Shown: in pieces, positions 1 through 6,755 of the stretch
Layout of the letters: every line of letters starts with the position of its first letter
Position numbering within the stretch: the first letter of the stretch is position 1
DNA from: Chloroflexota bacterium
Lineage (GTDB): Bacteria > Chloroflexota > Anaerolineae > Anaerolineales > Villigracilaceae
NCBI GenBank assembly: GCA_023484185.1
Contig: JAMDBC010000053.1
Location: 1-10,851 of the forward strand
Reading direction: 5' to 3'
Length of the DNA: 10,851 bases
Program-made: the position numbers and the translations under genes
The notes under the pieces: generated by a model
What the model saw: only the letters and a program-made list of their open reading frames with translations
The model's database searches: none
Told to the model about the DNA's origin: nothing

Positions 1-684
1 ATCGAAAAATCTCTAGCGTGTAGCCATTTAGATATTGAAGGGATATTTACCCACTTCGCAAATTCGGAATCGCCGGATTTAGTCCACGCCCGATTGCAGT
101 TGGAAAGATTTCAGGATGTTCTGGCAATTTATGAAAAATTGAGCGTGCCACATCCGCCGATTCGCCACGCGGCAAATTCGGGCGCGGTTTTGAATCTGCC
201 TGAAAGTTATTTCGACATGGTGCGTCCGGGCGTGATGTTTTATGGAGTCTATCCAGAGCGCGAGATCAAACGGGCGCTTGATGTTCGGCCAGCGCTGACA
301 TGGCGTTCGCAAGTTGCATTCTCAAAAGTCACGCGGCCCGGACGGCCGGTCAGCTATGGGTCGCTGTGGCAGGCCGAAAGTCCCGCGCGAATCGTAACTG
401 TCCCGTGCGGATATGCTGACGGATATTTCCGCCGCATGACCAACCAGGCGCGCGTCATCGTCAATGGGAAAAAATATCCGCAGGTTGGGCGCATTTGCAT
501 GGATCAGTTCATGGTCAATCTCGGTGAAGATGATGCGCGGGTTGGCGATGAGATCATTTTATTGGGCGAAGCCGCGTCGGGCGAGAGAATCAAGGTTGAA
601 GATTTGGCCGATTGGACCGGCACGAATGAATATGAAGTGATGACGAATATCAGCGCGCGCGTGCCGCGTGTATTTGTCGAATAA
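1..684 (+). CDS. alr: Alanine racemase, C-terminal part (5' end outside window)
   Basis: The reading frame is open from base 1 to a TAA at 682-684, giving 227 residues of a family that is usually about 370, so the N-terminal ~140 residues with the PLP-binding lysine lie upstream. The enzyme interconverts L- and D-alanine in the cytoplasm and supplies D-alanine for peptidoglycan. Visible family motifs, in order, are GIFTHFANSE (end of the PLP barrel), HAANSGAVL, VRPGVMFYGVYP, the C-terminal-domain VSYG motif, the catalytic tyrosine in GYADGY (Tyr codon 412-414), and GRICMDQFMV, whose Met-Asp pair helps form the substrate site. The C-terminal beta domain looks complete. The first lspA follows after 59 bases that hold a candidate promoter, so alr may be separately transcribed from it or read through into it. 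The identification is secure. The symbol alr is used for the general biosynthetic form, because the sequence cannot separate it from a catabolic dadX type. Confidence 0.95.
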   Translation: MEKSLACSHLDIEGIFTHFANSESPDLVHARLQLERFQDVLAIYEKLSVPHPPIRHAANSGAVLNLPESYFDMVRPGVMFYGVYPEREIKRALDVRPALTWRSQVAFSKVTRPGRPVSYGSLWQAESPARIVTVPCGYADGYFRRMTNQARVIVNGKKYPQVGRICMDQFMVNLGEDDARVGDEIILLGEAASGERIKVEDLADWTGTNEYEVMTNISARVPRVFVE

Positions 685-694
685 ATCTGTGGGG

Positions 695-700
695 TACAAT
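695..700 (+). promoter_or_regulatory. Candidate -10 box for the lspA-lspA-rluD genes
   Basis: TACAAT sits between the alr stop and the first lspA start, and a transcript would begin near 706-708, leaving a leader of about 37 bases. The only -35-like match is a weak TTGTCG at 674-679 with a short 15-base spacer. The box itself is close to consensus but the promoter as a whole is tentative. Confidence 0.4.
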
Positions 701-743
701 AGGGCGCACGTTTTCGTCGTGTAATTCCTTTTGAGGTGAAACT

Positions 744-1265
744 TTGAACCGGTATTTTAAAGATTATGCAATTCTCCTGGGACTGGCAGGAGTTGTGATC
801 GCGCTTGATCAATGGACAAAGTGGCTGGTGCGGACGAATATTCCATTTCAACAAGCATGGCTCCCCGATTTTCTTTTATGGTTGATGCCTTACGCGCGTA
901 TTGTTCATTGGTCGAATAGTGGCGCGGCCTTTGGATCATTCCAAAATGGCAACGCAGTCTTTACCATTTTGGCGATCATCGTTATTATCGCGATCTTTTA
1001 TTATTATCCGCGTGTGGAGGCCGGTGACTGGGCGCTGCGCCTCGCCATGGGTTTGCAATTGGGCGGCGCGGCAGGAAACTTGATTGACCGCCTGATGGCT
1101 GGTAAAGTCACCGATTTTATTTCGGTGGGAAGCTTTGCTGTTTTCAATGTGGCTGATTCTTCGATCTCAGTCGGTGTGGCTGTTCTGGTGCTCGGCGTAT
1201 GGATCAGGGAAAGAAACGACAAGAAAAATGTTCCAAGCGGAGAAGCTGAGAAGAGCGAAGAGTGA
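744..1265 (+). CDS. lspA: Lipoprotein signal peptidase (signal peptidase II), copy 1
   Basis: LspA is an inner-membrane aspartyl protease that removes the signal peptide of prolipoproteins after lipidation of the lipobox cysteine. This 173-residue protein has the usual length and four hydrophobic segments (about 9-26, 71-88, 98-115, 138-154). All signature motifs are present: DQWTKW (22-27), SNSGAAFGSF (57-66), GNLIDR (111-116), VTDF and FNVAD. The last two carry the expected catalytic aspartates, Asp124 and Asp138. The start is TTG at 744, preceded by a good ribosome-binding site, GAGGTGA at 733-739, four bases away. The C-terminal tail is charged and low in complexity (from about residue 156). 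The gene overlaps the second copy by four bases (GTGA). At 791-950 it is about 83% identical by hand count to the second copy in DNA, so the pair is a tandem duplication. Confidence 0.95.
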   Translation: MNRYFKDYAILLGLAGVVIALDQWTKWLVRTNIPFQQAWLPDFLLWLMPYARIVHWSNSGAAFGSFQNGNAVFTILAIIVIIAIFYYYPRVEAGDWALRLAMGLQLGGAAGNLIDRLMAGKVTDFISVGSFAVFNVADSSISVGVAVLVLGVWIRERNDKKNVPSGEAEKSEE

Positions 1266-1786
1266 GCGAGAAGACAGAAACACTGATAAGGGATTACATA
1301 ACGCTCCTGAGTCTGTCGGGAGTTATGATCGCACTTGATCAATGGACAAAGTGGCTGGTGCGGACAAATATCCCATTTCGGGGTACATGGCTCCCTGCCT
1401 CTCTTTCATGGCTCAGCCCATACGCGCGCATTGTTCATTGGTCGAATAGCGGCGCGGCTTTTGGATCGTTTCAAAACAGCAACCCGATTTTTATTGTGCT
1501 GTCGTTTGTTGTAATTGGTGTGATCCTTTTTCTTTATTCGCGTGTAGACGATTGGTACCTGCGATTTGCAATGGGACTTTATATGAGCGGTGTGGCGGGC
1601 AACTTAATTGACCGCTTGATGAGAGGCACAGTCACCGACTTTATTTCGGTCGGCTCTTTTGACATTTTCAATCTGGCCGATTCTGTGATTTCAATTGCTG
1701 TGATTATTGTGATACTTGGCGCTTTGAGCAAAGAAAGAAAAACGGAACCGGAAAATAAAAATGATGGAGAGTCTTTGATTGAGTGA
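1262..1786 (+). CDS. lspA: Lipoprotein signal peptidase (signal peptidase II), copy 2
   Basis: This 174-residue protein is a second full-length LspA, so the same membrane reaction is expected: cleavage of lipid-modified prolipoproteins ahead of the cysteine. It has four hydrophobic segments. DQWTKW (26-31), SNSGAAFGSF (61-70), GNLIDR (113-118), VTDF and FNLAD are all intact, with catalytic Asp126 and Asp140, so nothing suggests it is inactive. It starts with GTG at 1262, inside the stop codon of copy 1, and translation is probably coupled to it. The N-terminal half is nearly identical to copy 1, while the second half, and membrane helices 2 and 4 especially, has diverged. The C-terminus is a charged tail that overlaps the rluD start by eight bases. 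Whether the two copies differ in substrate preference cannot be told from sequence. Confidence 0.95.
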   Translation: MSEKTETLIRDYITLLSLSGVMIALDQWTKWLVRTNIPFRGTWLPASLSWLSPYARIVHWSNSGAAFGSFQNSNPIFIVLSFVVIGVILFLYSRVDDWYLRFAMGLYMSGVAGNLIDRLMRGTVTDFISVGSFDIFNLADSVISIAVIIVILGALSKERKTEPENKNDGESLIE

Positions 1787-2696
1787 TGAAATTTTGACTT
1801 TCCGCTTCCAAAATCCGGACGATGAGCGGCTCGACCATTATTTGGTTGATTGCCTGCCTGAGCTTTCGCGTGCCCGACTGCAGAGCCTCATCAAGGACGG
1901 CTGTGTTCTGGTCAATGGCACGCCCGCTAAAAAATCCGGACAGATGCTCGGACATGGCGCATTGATCGAAATGCGGATTCCGTCCACCGCGCCGACAGCT
2001 TTGATCGGTGAAGATATTCCGCTTGATATTATTTTCGAGAACGCTGATTTGATCGTGGTCAACAAACCGGCAGGCATGGTTGTCCATCCCGCGGCGGGAC
2101 ACAGCACCGGCACACTTGTCCATGCCGTGCTTGGCTACGAGCCTGAAATGGAAGGCATCGGTGGGGAGGAGCGTCCCGGAGTTGTACACCGGTTGGATAA
2201 AGACACATCCGGCTTGATCGTGCTGGCGAAAAACGATCAGGCTCATCGCTGGCTGCAAGACCAGTTTCGTTTGCGATCCGTTGAAAAAACGTACCTGGCG
2301 TTGGTGGATGGGAAGCCTCCCACGCCGTCGGGTCGAGTCGAGGCCGCGATTGGCCGCGACCCAAGTCATCGCAAAAGGATGGCAATCGTGAACGCGGCCA
2401 AAGGCCGCGAGTCGTTCAGCGAATATAAGACGGTCGAATCTTTTCCTGAACATACTTTGCTTGAGTTTCATCCGCTGACCGGACGCACGCATCAGATCCG
2501 CTTGCATTGTACGTTTTTGGGATGTCCGATCGTGGGCGATGAAGTGTATGGCCGCAGAAATCCATCTATCAAAATTGGCCGTCATTTTTTGCACGCCTAT
2601 AGATTGAAAATCACCCTGCCAGACGAGAAAGGGCCGCGCCAGTTCGAAGCACCTCTGCCCAAAGAATTGCAGAACGTGCTTGAGAAATTGCGGTAG
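1779..2696 (+). CDS. rluD: 23S rRNA pseudouridine synthase, RluA/RluD family
   Basis: The product isomerises specific uridines in RNA to pseudouridine. RluD-type members act on helix 69 of 23S rRNA. The 305-residue protein has the two expected parts: an N-terminal S4 RNA-binding domain (about 17-65, with SRARLQSLIKDGCVLVNG) and the catalytic domain (about 80-300). Landmarks are VVNKPAGMVVHPAAG (93-107), the catalytic HRLDKDTSGL with Asp140, LEFHPLTGRTHQIR (228-241) and GCPIVGDEVYG. The TTG start at 1779 has a GGAGAG at 1765-1770 and overlaps the end of the second lspA by eight bases, which suggests coupling. The lspA-rluD adjacency is common in bacteria and supports the family call. The exact target site (RluD rather than RluA or RluC) is inferred from length and the S4 domain, not proven. 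The stop is followed by a long hairpin at 2739-2779. Confidence 0.92.
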   Translation: MSDEILTFRFQNPDDERLDHYLVDCLPELSRARLQSLIKDGCVLVNGTPAKKSGQMLGHGALIEMRIPSTAPTALIGEDIPLDIIFENADLIVVNKPAGMVVHPAAGHSTGTLVHAVLGYEPEMEGIGGEERPGVVHRLDKDTSGLIVLAKNDQAHRWLQDQFRLRSVEKTYLALVDGKPPTPSGRVEAAIGRDPSHRKRMAIVNAAKGRESFSEYKTVESFPEHTLLEFHPLTGRTHQIRLHCTFLGCPIVGDEVYGRRNPSIKIGRHFLHAYRLKITLPDEKGPRQFEAPLPKELQNVLEKLR

Positions 2697-2738
2697 GCAG
2701 AAGCATAAATTAAAGTGTCTTTTCAATAAAGCGGGGTA

Positions 2739-2779
2739 TGGGGTGTTTTGGGCAGGCGCAGCCTGCCCAAAACACCCCA
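2739..2779. repeat. 19-bp perfect inverted repeat (long hairpin) between rluD and ltaE
   Basis: Arms 2739-2757 and 2761-2779 are exact reverse complements, 19 bp long, around a three-base loop (GCA). Four more G:C pairs (2733-2736 with 2783-2786) can form across a small internal loop. The right flank is C-rich, with no run of T, so it is not a classic intrinsic terminator in either direction. It may still end or stabilise the rluD transcript, or it may be a copy of a dispersed REP-like palindrome. It lies in the 128-base gap that otherwise holds only the ltaE ribosome-binding site. Confidence 0.85.
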
Positions 2780-2814
2780 CTTCCCCCTTCATTTTGAAAA
2801 GATACAAATTCGAC

Positions 2815-2818
2815 GGAG
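2815..2818 (+). promoter_or_regulatory. Ribosome-binding site of ltaE
   Basis: GGAG lies six bases before the ATG at 2825 and fixes that start. No convincing -35/-10 pair is visible between the hairpin and this site, so the promoter of ltaE remains unassigned. Confidence 0.6.
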
Positions 2819-2824
2819 ACTGAA

Positions 2825-3865
2825 ATGGATTTCATTGACCTGCGCTCTGATACTGTCACCAAGCCCACGCCCGAAATGCGCGAGGCCATGGCGAAAGCCG
2901 AAGTTGGCGACGATGTGTATGAAGATGATCCCACCGTCAATCGTCTGCAAGAGATAGCGGCGGGAATGCTGGGCAAGGAAGCCGCGTTATTCGTCCCTTC
3001 GGGAACGATGGGGAATTTGCTGGCCCTGCTCACACATTGTCAGCGTGGCGAGGAAGTCATTGTGGGCGACCAGTCTCACATCTATTTGAATGAAGTCGGT
3101 GGGATGGCTGCTCTGGGCGGGATGCAGCCATGCCCGGTCAAAAATCAAAGCGATGGCACACTCGCGTTGGATGACATCCGCGCTTCGATCCGAACCGAGG
3201 ATGTGCACCACGCGATCACACGACTCATCTGCCTTGAAAACACGCAGAACATCTGCGGTGGAGTTCCATTGACTGCGGCTTATACCCGAGCTGTGGGCGA
3301 CCTGGCGCACAGCCACGATCTGCGCCTGCATCTGGATGGCGCGCGGATTTTTAATTCGGCGGTCGCTCAGAAAGTGTCTGTCAAAGATTTGGCGGCTCCG
3401 GCAGACTCGGTGATGTTTTGCTTGAGCAAGGGATTGTGTTCGCCGATCGGTTCGATGTTGGTAGGGACAAAGGCTTTCATCAAACGTGCGCGGCATCTGC
3501 GCAAGATGTTGGGCGGCGGAATGCGTCAGGTTGGGATTATCGCGGCGGCTGGAATTTATTCGCTGGAAAATATGATCGAGCGGCTGGGCGACGATCACGC
3601 CCGAGCGCGGAAATTGGCTGATGGCCTAAAGCAGGTCAAAGGTCTGGTTGTGGATGCGGCCGAAGGTCTATCCACGAATATGGTGTATTTTAATTTGTCG
3701 AATGATGTCTCTCTGAATGCTGAACAGATTTCTGTTGAAATGGGGAAGCGTGGCGTGGTGATCGGCCCGGAGAATGAGAAACGCTTCCGTCTGGTGACAC
3801 ACTATTGGATCAATGATGGCGCGGTGGATAAAACGGTTTCAGCGTTCCGTGAAGTGCTTCAATGA
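2825..3865 (+). CDS. ltaE: Low-specificity L-threonine aldolase
   Basis: This is a cytoplasmic PLP enzyme of fold type I that cleaves L-threonine or L-allo-threonine to glycine and acetaldehyde. Its 346 residues are the normal length. The N-terminus [18 protein letters not shown] is the family hallmark, followed by [13 protein letters not shown], the FVPSGTMGN cofactor loop (57-64), GDQSHI with the stacking His85, [15 protein letters not shown] (169-177, with the Asp171 that contacts the pyridine nitrogen), and [10 protein letters not shown], where Lys202 should form the Schiff base. Arg322 in FRLVTHYW fits the carboxylate-binding arginine. The ATG has a clear Shine-Dalgarno sequence. The gene stands alone between a hairpin upstream and a rho-independent terminator downstream, so it appears monocistronic. 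The likely role is glycine supply or threonine breakdown. Which allo/threo preference it has cannot be read from sequence. Confidence 0.95.
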   Translation: MDFIDLRSDTVTKPTPEMREAMAKAEVGDDVYEDDPTVNRLQEIAAGMLGKEAALFVPSGTMGNLLALLTHCQRGEEVIVGDQSHIYLNEVGGMAALGGMQPCPVKNQSDGTLALDDIRASIRTEDVHHAITRLICLENTQNICGGVPLTAAYTRAVGDLAHSHDLRLHLDGARIFNSAVAQKVSVKDLAAPADSVMFCLSKGLCSPIGSMLVGTKAFIKRARHLRKMLGGGMRQVGIIAAAGIYSLENMIERLGDDHARARKLADGLKQVKGLVVDAAEGLSTNMVYFNLSNDVSLNAEQISVEMGKRGVVIGPENEKRFRLVTHYWINDGAVDKTVSAFREVLQ

Positions 3866-3897
3866 TTCGCTCGACTCAAAAGTAATGGACTAAAGAA

Positions 3898-3940
3898 GAG
3901 AGACCAGGCGCCAAATGGCCCGGTCTCTTATTTTTTGTTG
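3898..3940 (+). terminator. Rho-independent terminator after ltaE
   Basis: GAGAGACC (3898-3905) pairs with GGTCTCTT (3922-3929), an 8-bp stem including one G:T pair. The GC-rich interior can form a second small stem (GCC 3910-3912 with GGC 3917-3919). The hairpin is followed by a T-rich tract to about 3940 and beyond. It ends ltaE about 33 bases past its stop. Read on the other strand, it also lies just beyond the stop of the converging cyclase gene and has a pyrimidine-rich trailer, so it may serve both genes. Confidence 0.8.
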
Positions 3941-3957
3941 TTTGATTTTAGCTGTGC

Positions 3958-5490
3958 CTAGTGGTTTTCATCCGGCTCGATCTGATTTCGCCCGCGCTCC
4001 TTGGCAACGTACAGGCGTTGATCGGCCAGATCGATCAACTTCATCACAGCGTCTGCTTCGATGGGAAAAACAGCGATTCCCTGACTCACAGTGGGGACGG
4101 GGATTGTTTTTTCACCGTCAGTGCGCGTGGTAAATACCTGCATCGTCTCTTGTATACGTTTGGCGATTCGATAAGCTTGATCGGCATCGGCATGGGGCAG
4201 GGAAATTACAAACTCCTCGCCGCCCCAGCGGCCGACTGAATCTGTGCTTTTGATGTGTTGTTTAATAATGGTGCATAGGCTGGTCAGGATCTCATCCCCA
4301 GTCAAGTGTCCAAAGGTATCGTTGTATAGTTTAAAATAATCTATATCGAGCATAATGAGGCTAAGAGGTTGTTTGCAGTCGAGTGATTGATCGACCTGTT
4401 CCTTTAATAATTTTAGAAAATGCCCGTGATTGTAAACGCCCGTCAGGCTGTCGAGTTTTGTTTGGAGTTCGACTTCTGCATGGTGAGAGGCATTATGCAG
4501 AGCCTGGGCGGCGTGCAGAGCCAGGCTGGAAAGCAGCTCCATGTCCGCGCGGTTAAATGCATTCGGTTGATAGGAGCCAATGGAGATGATGCCGTCAATA
4601 CTGCCGCTGCGCATCGGGACGCCCATCCACGAAAGGCTGGCCTTGTGTTTTCCGATCAGCACAAGGCGCACGCCGGGCAAATCCACTTCCTTGCGCAGGT
4701 CCGGCAGGAATAGGCTTTGACCGTTATCAATAACCCAACCGGATAGGGATCCATCCAAATTTGTGCGCTGGTTTTCATAATATTCCCCATCGTCGTAGAC
4801 TAATTCCAGCCGCATTTCATTGCCTTCGCGAATCCCGACAAAATAGGAATCTGCGGTCACGGCATTTTGAAGTGCAATACTCAAAAGGGAGATCACCTGC
4901 TTTTTGTCAAGCGTGGATGCAATCTGGCGGCTGAACTCGGTTATCGTTTCAAGTCTGCGGATATGATTGCGCGAAAGATTTTTTAATTGTCTGATGGTTT
5001 CGACGGCAATAATGGCGATGAGCGCAATACCCGCTTGAAAAGTCAATTCGTGAATGGTGTATGCTTTCTGGACGAATACAACCGCAAGCGTGCTGATCAA
5101 AATTATGGCATAGGATGGACCGCGTTCAGAAGTGATGGAACTGCTGATCACAGCGAGGATAAGTAAAGCTCCAATATAGATATCCAGTTGTTGAGGAAGT
5201 GCGTGGGCGAGCAATCCCACTACCAGCGGGATGGCAAATGCATTTAACCAATTATAGAATATAGCAAAACTTGTTGATGGGATGACAAGAGAGTTATAGA
5301 TGATAAGATATAGAATACCCAGCACCCCAACCCATAAAAGCATCTGAAATTTGAAATACGTTGCAGGCCAGAGCATGTCGCCGTTAATCATCGCGAATAT
5401 CAGTATAGCCACGCTTGCAATCGTGGACGGCAACGCGGAAATTTGATGTTCCTGTGGAGTAAACCCCAAATGTGATGGCTTAGTTCTCAT
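3958..5490 (-). CDS. Membrane-bound GAF-GGDEF diguanylate cyclase
   Basis: The 510-residue protein should make cyclic di-GMP from two GTP in response to a signal. Residues 1-168 hold about six hydrophobic segments (22-38, 45-70, 75-97, 104-118, 126-142, 152-166), followed by a basic linker. Residues about 190-335 look like a GAF domain (DGSLSGWVIDNGQSLFLPDL and a helix-rich end). Residues about 345-505 are a complete GGDEF domain: DSLTGVYN, LDIDYFKLYND with the metal-binding Asp382, GHLTGDEIL, the catalytic GGEEF at 423-427, and LIDLADQRLYVAKERGRNQ. The position of the product-inhibition RxxD site reads KSTD (414-417), so feedback inhibition may be weak or absent. The ATG at 5488-5490 overlaps the stop of the upstream short frame (ATGA). 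The gene converges on ltaE and shares its terminator region. The upstream neighbour looks like a broken HD-GYP fragment, which would fit a former synthesis/breakdown pair. Confidence 0.92.
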   Translation of the reverse strand: MRTKPSHLGFTPQEHQISALPSTIASVAILIFAMINGDMLWPATYFKFQMLLWVGVLGILYLIIYNSLVIPSTSFAIFYNWLNAFAIPLVVGLLAHALPQQLDIYIGALLILAVISSSITSERGPSYAIILISTLAVVFVQKAYTIHELTFQAGIALIAIIAVETIRQLKNLSRNHIRRLETITEFSRQIASTLDKKQVISLLSIALQNAVTADSYFVGIREGNEMRLELVYDDGEYYENQRTNLDGSLSGWVIDNGQSLFLPDLRKEVDLPGVRLVLIGKHKASLSWMGVPMRSGSIDGIISIGSYQPNAFNRADMELLSSLALHAAQALHNASHHAEVELQTKLDSLTGVYNHGHFLKLLKEQVDQSLDCKQPLSLIMLDIDYFKLYNDTFGHLTGDEILTSLCTIIKQHIKSTDSVGRWGGEEFVISLPHADADQAYRIAKRIQETMQVFTTRTDGEKTIPVPTVSQGIAVFPIEADAVMKLIDLADQRLYVAKERGRNQIEPDENH

Positions 5491-5759
5491 CGTTTATCCG
5501 GATGCCAGCAAGTCTGATGCCCGGCTCTCCAGGACAGGTTTTTCGAATGTGATCTTTTGCCGGTATGGCGGCGGCTGGTTAGCGCGTCGAAAACGTCCAC
5601 CATCTCCACTTGTCGCCTGAGAGCCGCGATTTGAGCCGGTTGCATGTCCCCTGAATCAGATTGTGTGGTTATCTGCCTGCCGTGTTTAGACGACCGTCTA
5701 AACCACCCGGTCAATTTCTGTGATAACGATGAACTTTGTCCCATGATTAATCGTCCCAT
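5487..5759 (-). pseudogene. Probable frameshifted remnant of an HD-GYP domain protein
   Basis: An open frame with ATG at 5757-5759 (it can extend to a TTG at 5804) ends with a TGA that overlaps the cyclase start by four bases. Its middle reads VEMVDVFDALTSRR (about 5568-5609 on the reverse strand). That is the conserved segment which in HD-GYP phosphodiesterases is followed by RPYR and a helix. In this frame it goes on as HTGKRSHS, unlike the family. Moving by one base near 5568-5573 gives PYRQKITFEKPVLESRASDL and a TAA at 5494-5496, which fits the family for the first dozen residues. The upstream part (before about 5630) is polar and not recognisable, and no HD or GYP catalytic motif is left. 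I infer a decayed gene tail. A real small leader protein coupled to the cyclase is the alternative. Ribosome-binding signals for its starts are poor. Confidence 0.5.
5684..5703. promoter_or_regulatory. 20-bp palindrome, possible TetR-family operator
   Basis: GTTTAGACG (5684-5692) and CGTCTAAAC (5695-5703) are perfect inverted repeats with two bases between them. The TAGAC/GTCTA half-sites and overall size resemble operators bound by TetR-family repressors, but no regulator gene is in the window. It lies about 200 bases upstream of the cyclase gene, within the unrecognised part of the degenerate frame. Confidence 0.45.
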
Positions 5760-5790
5760 AGCATAGCATAATTGGCTGTTTTTTTCCACC

Positions 5791-5806
5791 TTTTGGACTT
5801 CCAAAA
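5791..5806. promoter_or_regulatory. Operator-like palindrome at the punA promoter
   Basis: TTTTGGA (5791-5797) and TCCAAAA (5800-5806) form a 7-bp perfect inverted repeat with a two-base centre. It covers most of the place where the -35 element of the downstream extended -10 promoter would fall (about 5802-5807), a position suited to a repressor or activator. The binding protein is unknown and the repeat is short. Confidence 0.35.
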
Positions 5807-5821
5807 TTGATTTGTGATTTC

Positions 5822-5830
5822 TGATATAAT
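5822..5830 (+). promoter_or_regulatory. Extended -10 promoter of the punA gene run
   Basis: TGATATAAT is a perfect extended -10 element (TGn plus TATAAT at 5825-5830). There is no good -35 sequence at 17 bases, which is usual for extended -10 promoters. Transcription would start near 5837, giving a leader of about 70 bases before the ATG at 5907. The leader has only a weak possible hairpin (GCAGA 5838-5842 with TCTGC 5866-5870) and no purine-riboswitch pattern that I can see. Confidence 0.65.
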
Positions 5831-5906
5831 CGGCTTTGCAGACGGCTTCTTCAGGGGGCCTGCTCTCTGCGAGACTTTAGATCAGACAGGTATGAGACAA
5901 ATAAAG

Positions 5907-6743
5907 ATGACTGCCCATTTTACCATTCAGCAAATTGACGAAGTTGCCAAAGCGATTCAAACGCGGACCTCGCGCCGGCCGCGTGTTTCGATTATCCTCG
6001 GCTCCGGCCTGAACGAAATGGCTAATACCGTTCAAAACCCAGATGTGATCCCTTTTGGTAACTTGCCTCATTTTCCAGTCTCGACCGTATTCGGGCACGC
6101 CGGACGCCTTGTCATTGGCGAGCTCGAAGGTCAGACCGTGTTTGTTATGCAGGGCCGCATCCATTTTTATGAAGGCTATACCATGGCACAGGTTACTTTA
6201 CCTGTGCGTGTTATGCAGCGTCTTGCTATTGAAACGCTGATTGTCACGAATGCCGCGGGTGGCGTCAATCCCGAATTTCTGCCCGGTGATGTGATGCTAA
6301 TCACTGATAACCTTAACCTGATGGGCATGACTGGGCATAATCCTTTGATGGGCCCCAATTATGATGAGATCGGCCCGCGCTTCCCAGACATGAGTCAGCC
6401 TTACGATCATGCTTTGAACGACTTGGTGCGCGGTGTCGCCAAAAAAGAAAAACTTGTTTTGCGCGAAGGCACATATGCCGGGTTGAGCGGCCCCTCCTTT
6501 GAAGGCCCCGCGGATTTGCGCTTTTTGCGTTTGGCCGGCGCGGATTCGGTGGGGATGTCCACCGTTCCCGAAGTGCTGGTTGCCCGTCATGGCGGTATGA
6601 GGGTATTGGGTCTTTCGGGCATCAGCAACAAAGCCAATCTCGATGGCTCCACCGTCACCACGCACGAAGAAGTGATCGAAGCGGGAAAAATTATCGCCCC
6701 CAAAATGAGTACGCTGATTCGTGGCGTCTTGCGGCAGTTGTAA
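5907..6743 (+). CDS. punA: Purine nucleoside phosphorylase (trimeric type)
   Basis: The enzyme splits purine ribo- and deoxyribonucleosides with phosphate, giving the free base and (deoxy)ribose 1-phosphate in purine salvage. The 278 residues match the trimeric PNP family: ILGSGL with phosphate-binding Ser33, GHAGRL (His64), GRIHFYEGY (84-91, with His86 and Tyr88), VTNAAGGVNP (113-122), SGPSFEGPADLR with Glu199, GADSVGMSTVPEVLVARH (211-228) and GISNKAN with Asn241. The Glu and Asn pair points to 6-oxopurines (guanosine, inosine). The frame is open from 5814, but a start there would lie on the promoter itself. MTAHFTIQQID at 5907 fits the family N-terminus. ATG at 5892 is a second choice. Neither has a strong ribosome-binding site. 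It is the first of five closely spaced genes on this strand. The symbol follows common usage (punA/deoD2/pnp vary by organism). Confidence 0.95.
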   Translation: MTAHFTIQQIDEVAKAIQTRTSRRPRVSIILGSGLNEMANTVQNPDVIPFGNLPHFPVSTVFGHAGRLVIGELEGQTVFVMQGRIHFYEGYTMAQVTLPVRVMQRLAIETLIVTNAAGGVNPEFLPGDVMLITDNLNLMGMTGHNPLMGPNYDEIGPRFPDMSQPYDHALNDLVRGVAKKEKLVLREGTYAGLSGPSFEGPADLRFLRLAGADSVGMSTVPEVLVARHGGMRVLGLSGISNKANLDGSTVTTHEEVIEAGKIIAPKMSTLIRGVLRQL

Positions 6744-6755
6744 CGCCCTATTATT

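Noticed and set aside
1704..2807. Long reverse-strand open frame (367 codons) opposite rluD
   Set aside because: It lies wholly antisense to rluD and the end of the second lspA, its product has no recognisable motif, and the forward gene explains the sequence fully.
2987..3598. Reverse-strand open frame of 203 codons inside ltaE
   Set aside because: Antisense shadow of a well-supported gene; the product is Arg/His/Gln-rich without a family pattern.
5814..5906. Longer N-terminus for purine nucleoside phosphorylase from 5814
   Set aside because: The extra codons run over the TATAAT promoter box, and the family N-terminus matches the ATG at 5907.
5831..5906. Purine riboswitch in the punA leader
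   Set aside because: The leader is only about 70 bases, shows just a weak possible stem, and lacks the paired-loop pattern of the purine aptamer.
6501..6650. FEGPAD and ISNKAN instead of the common FETPAE and ITN in PNP as a sign of altered specificity
   Set aside because: The key Glu and Asn are kept and trimeric PNPs vary at the other positions, so nothing unusual can be claimed.
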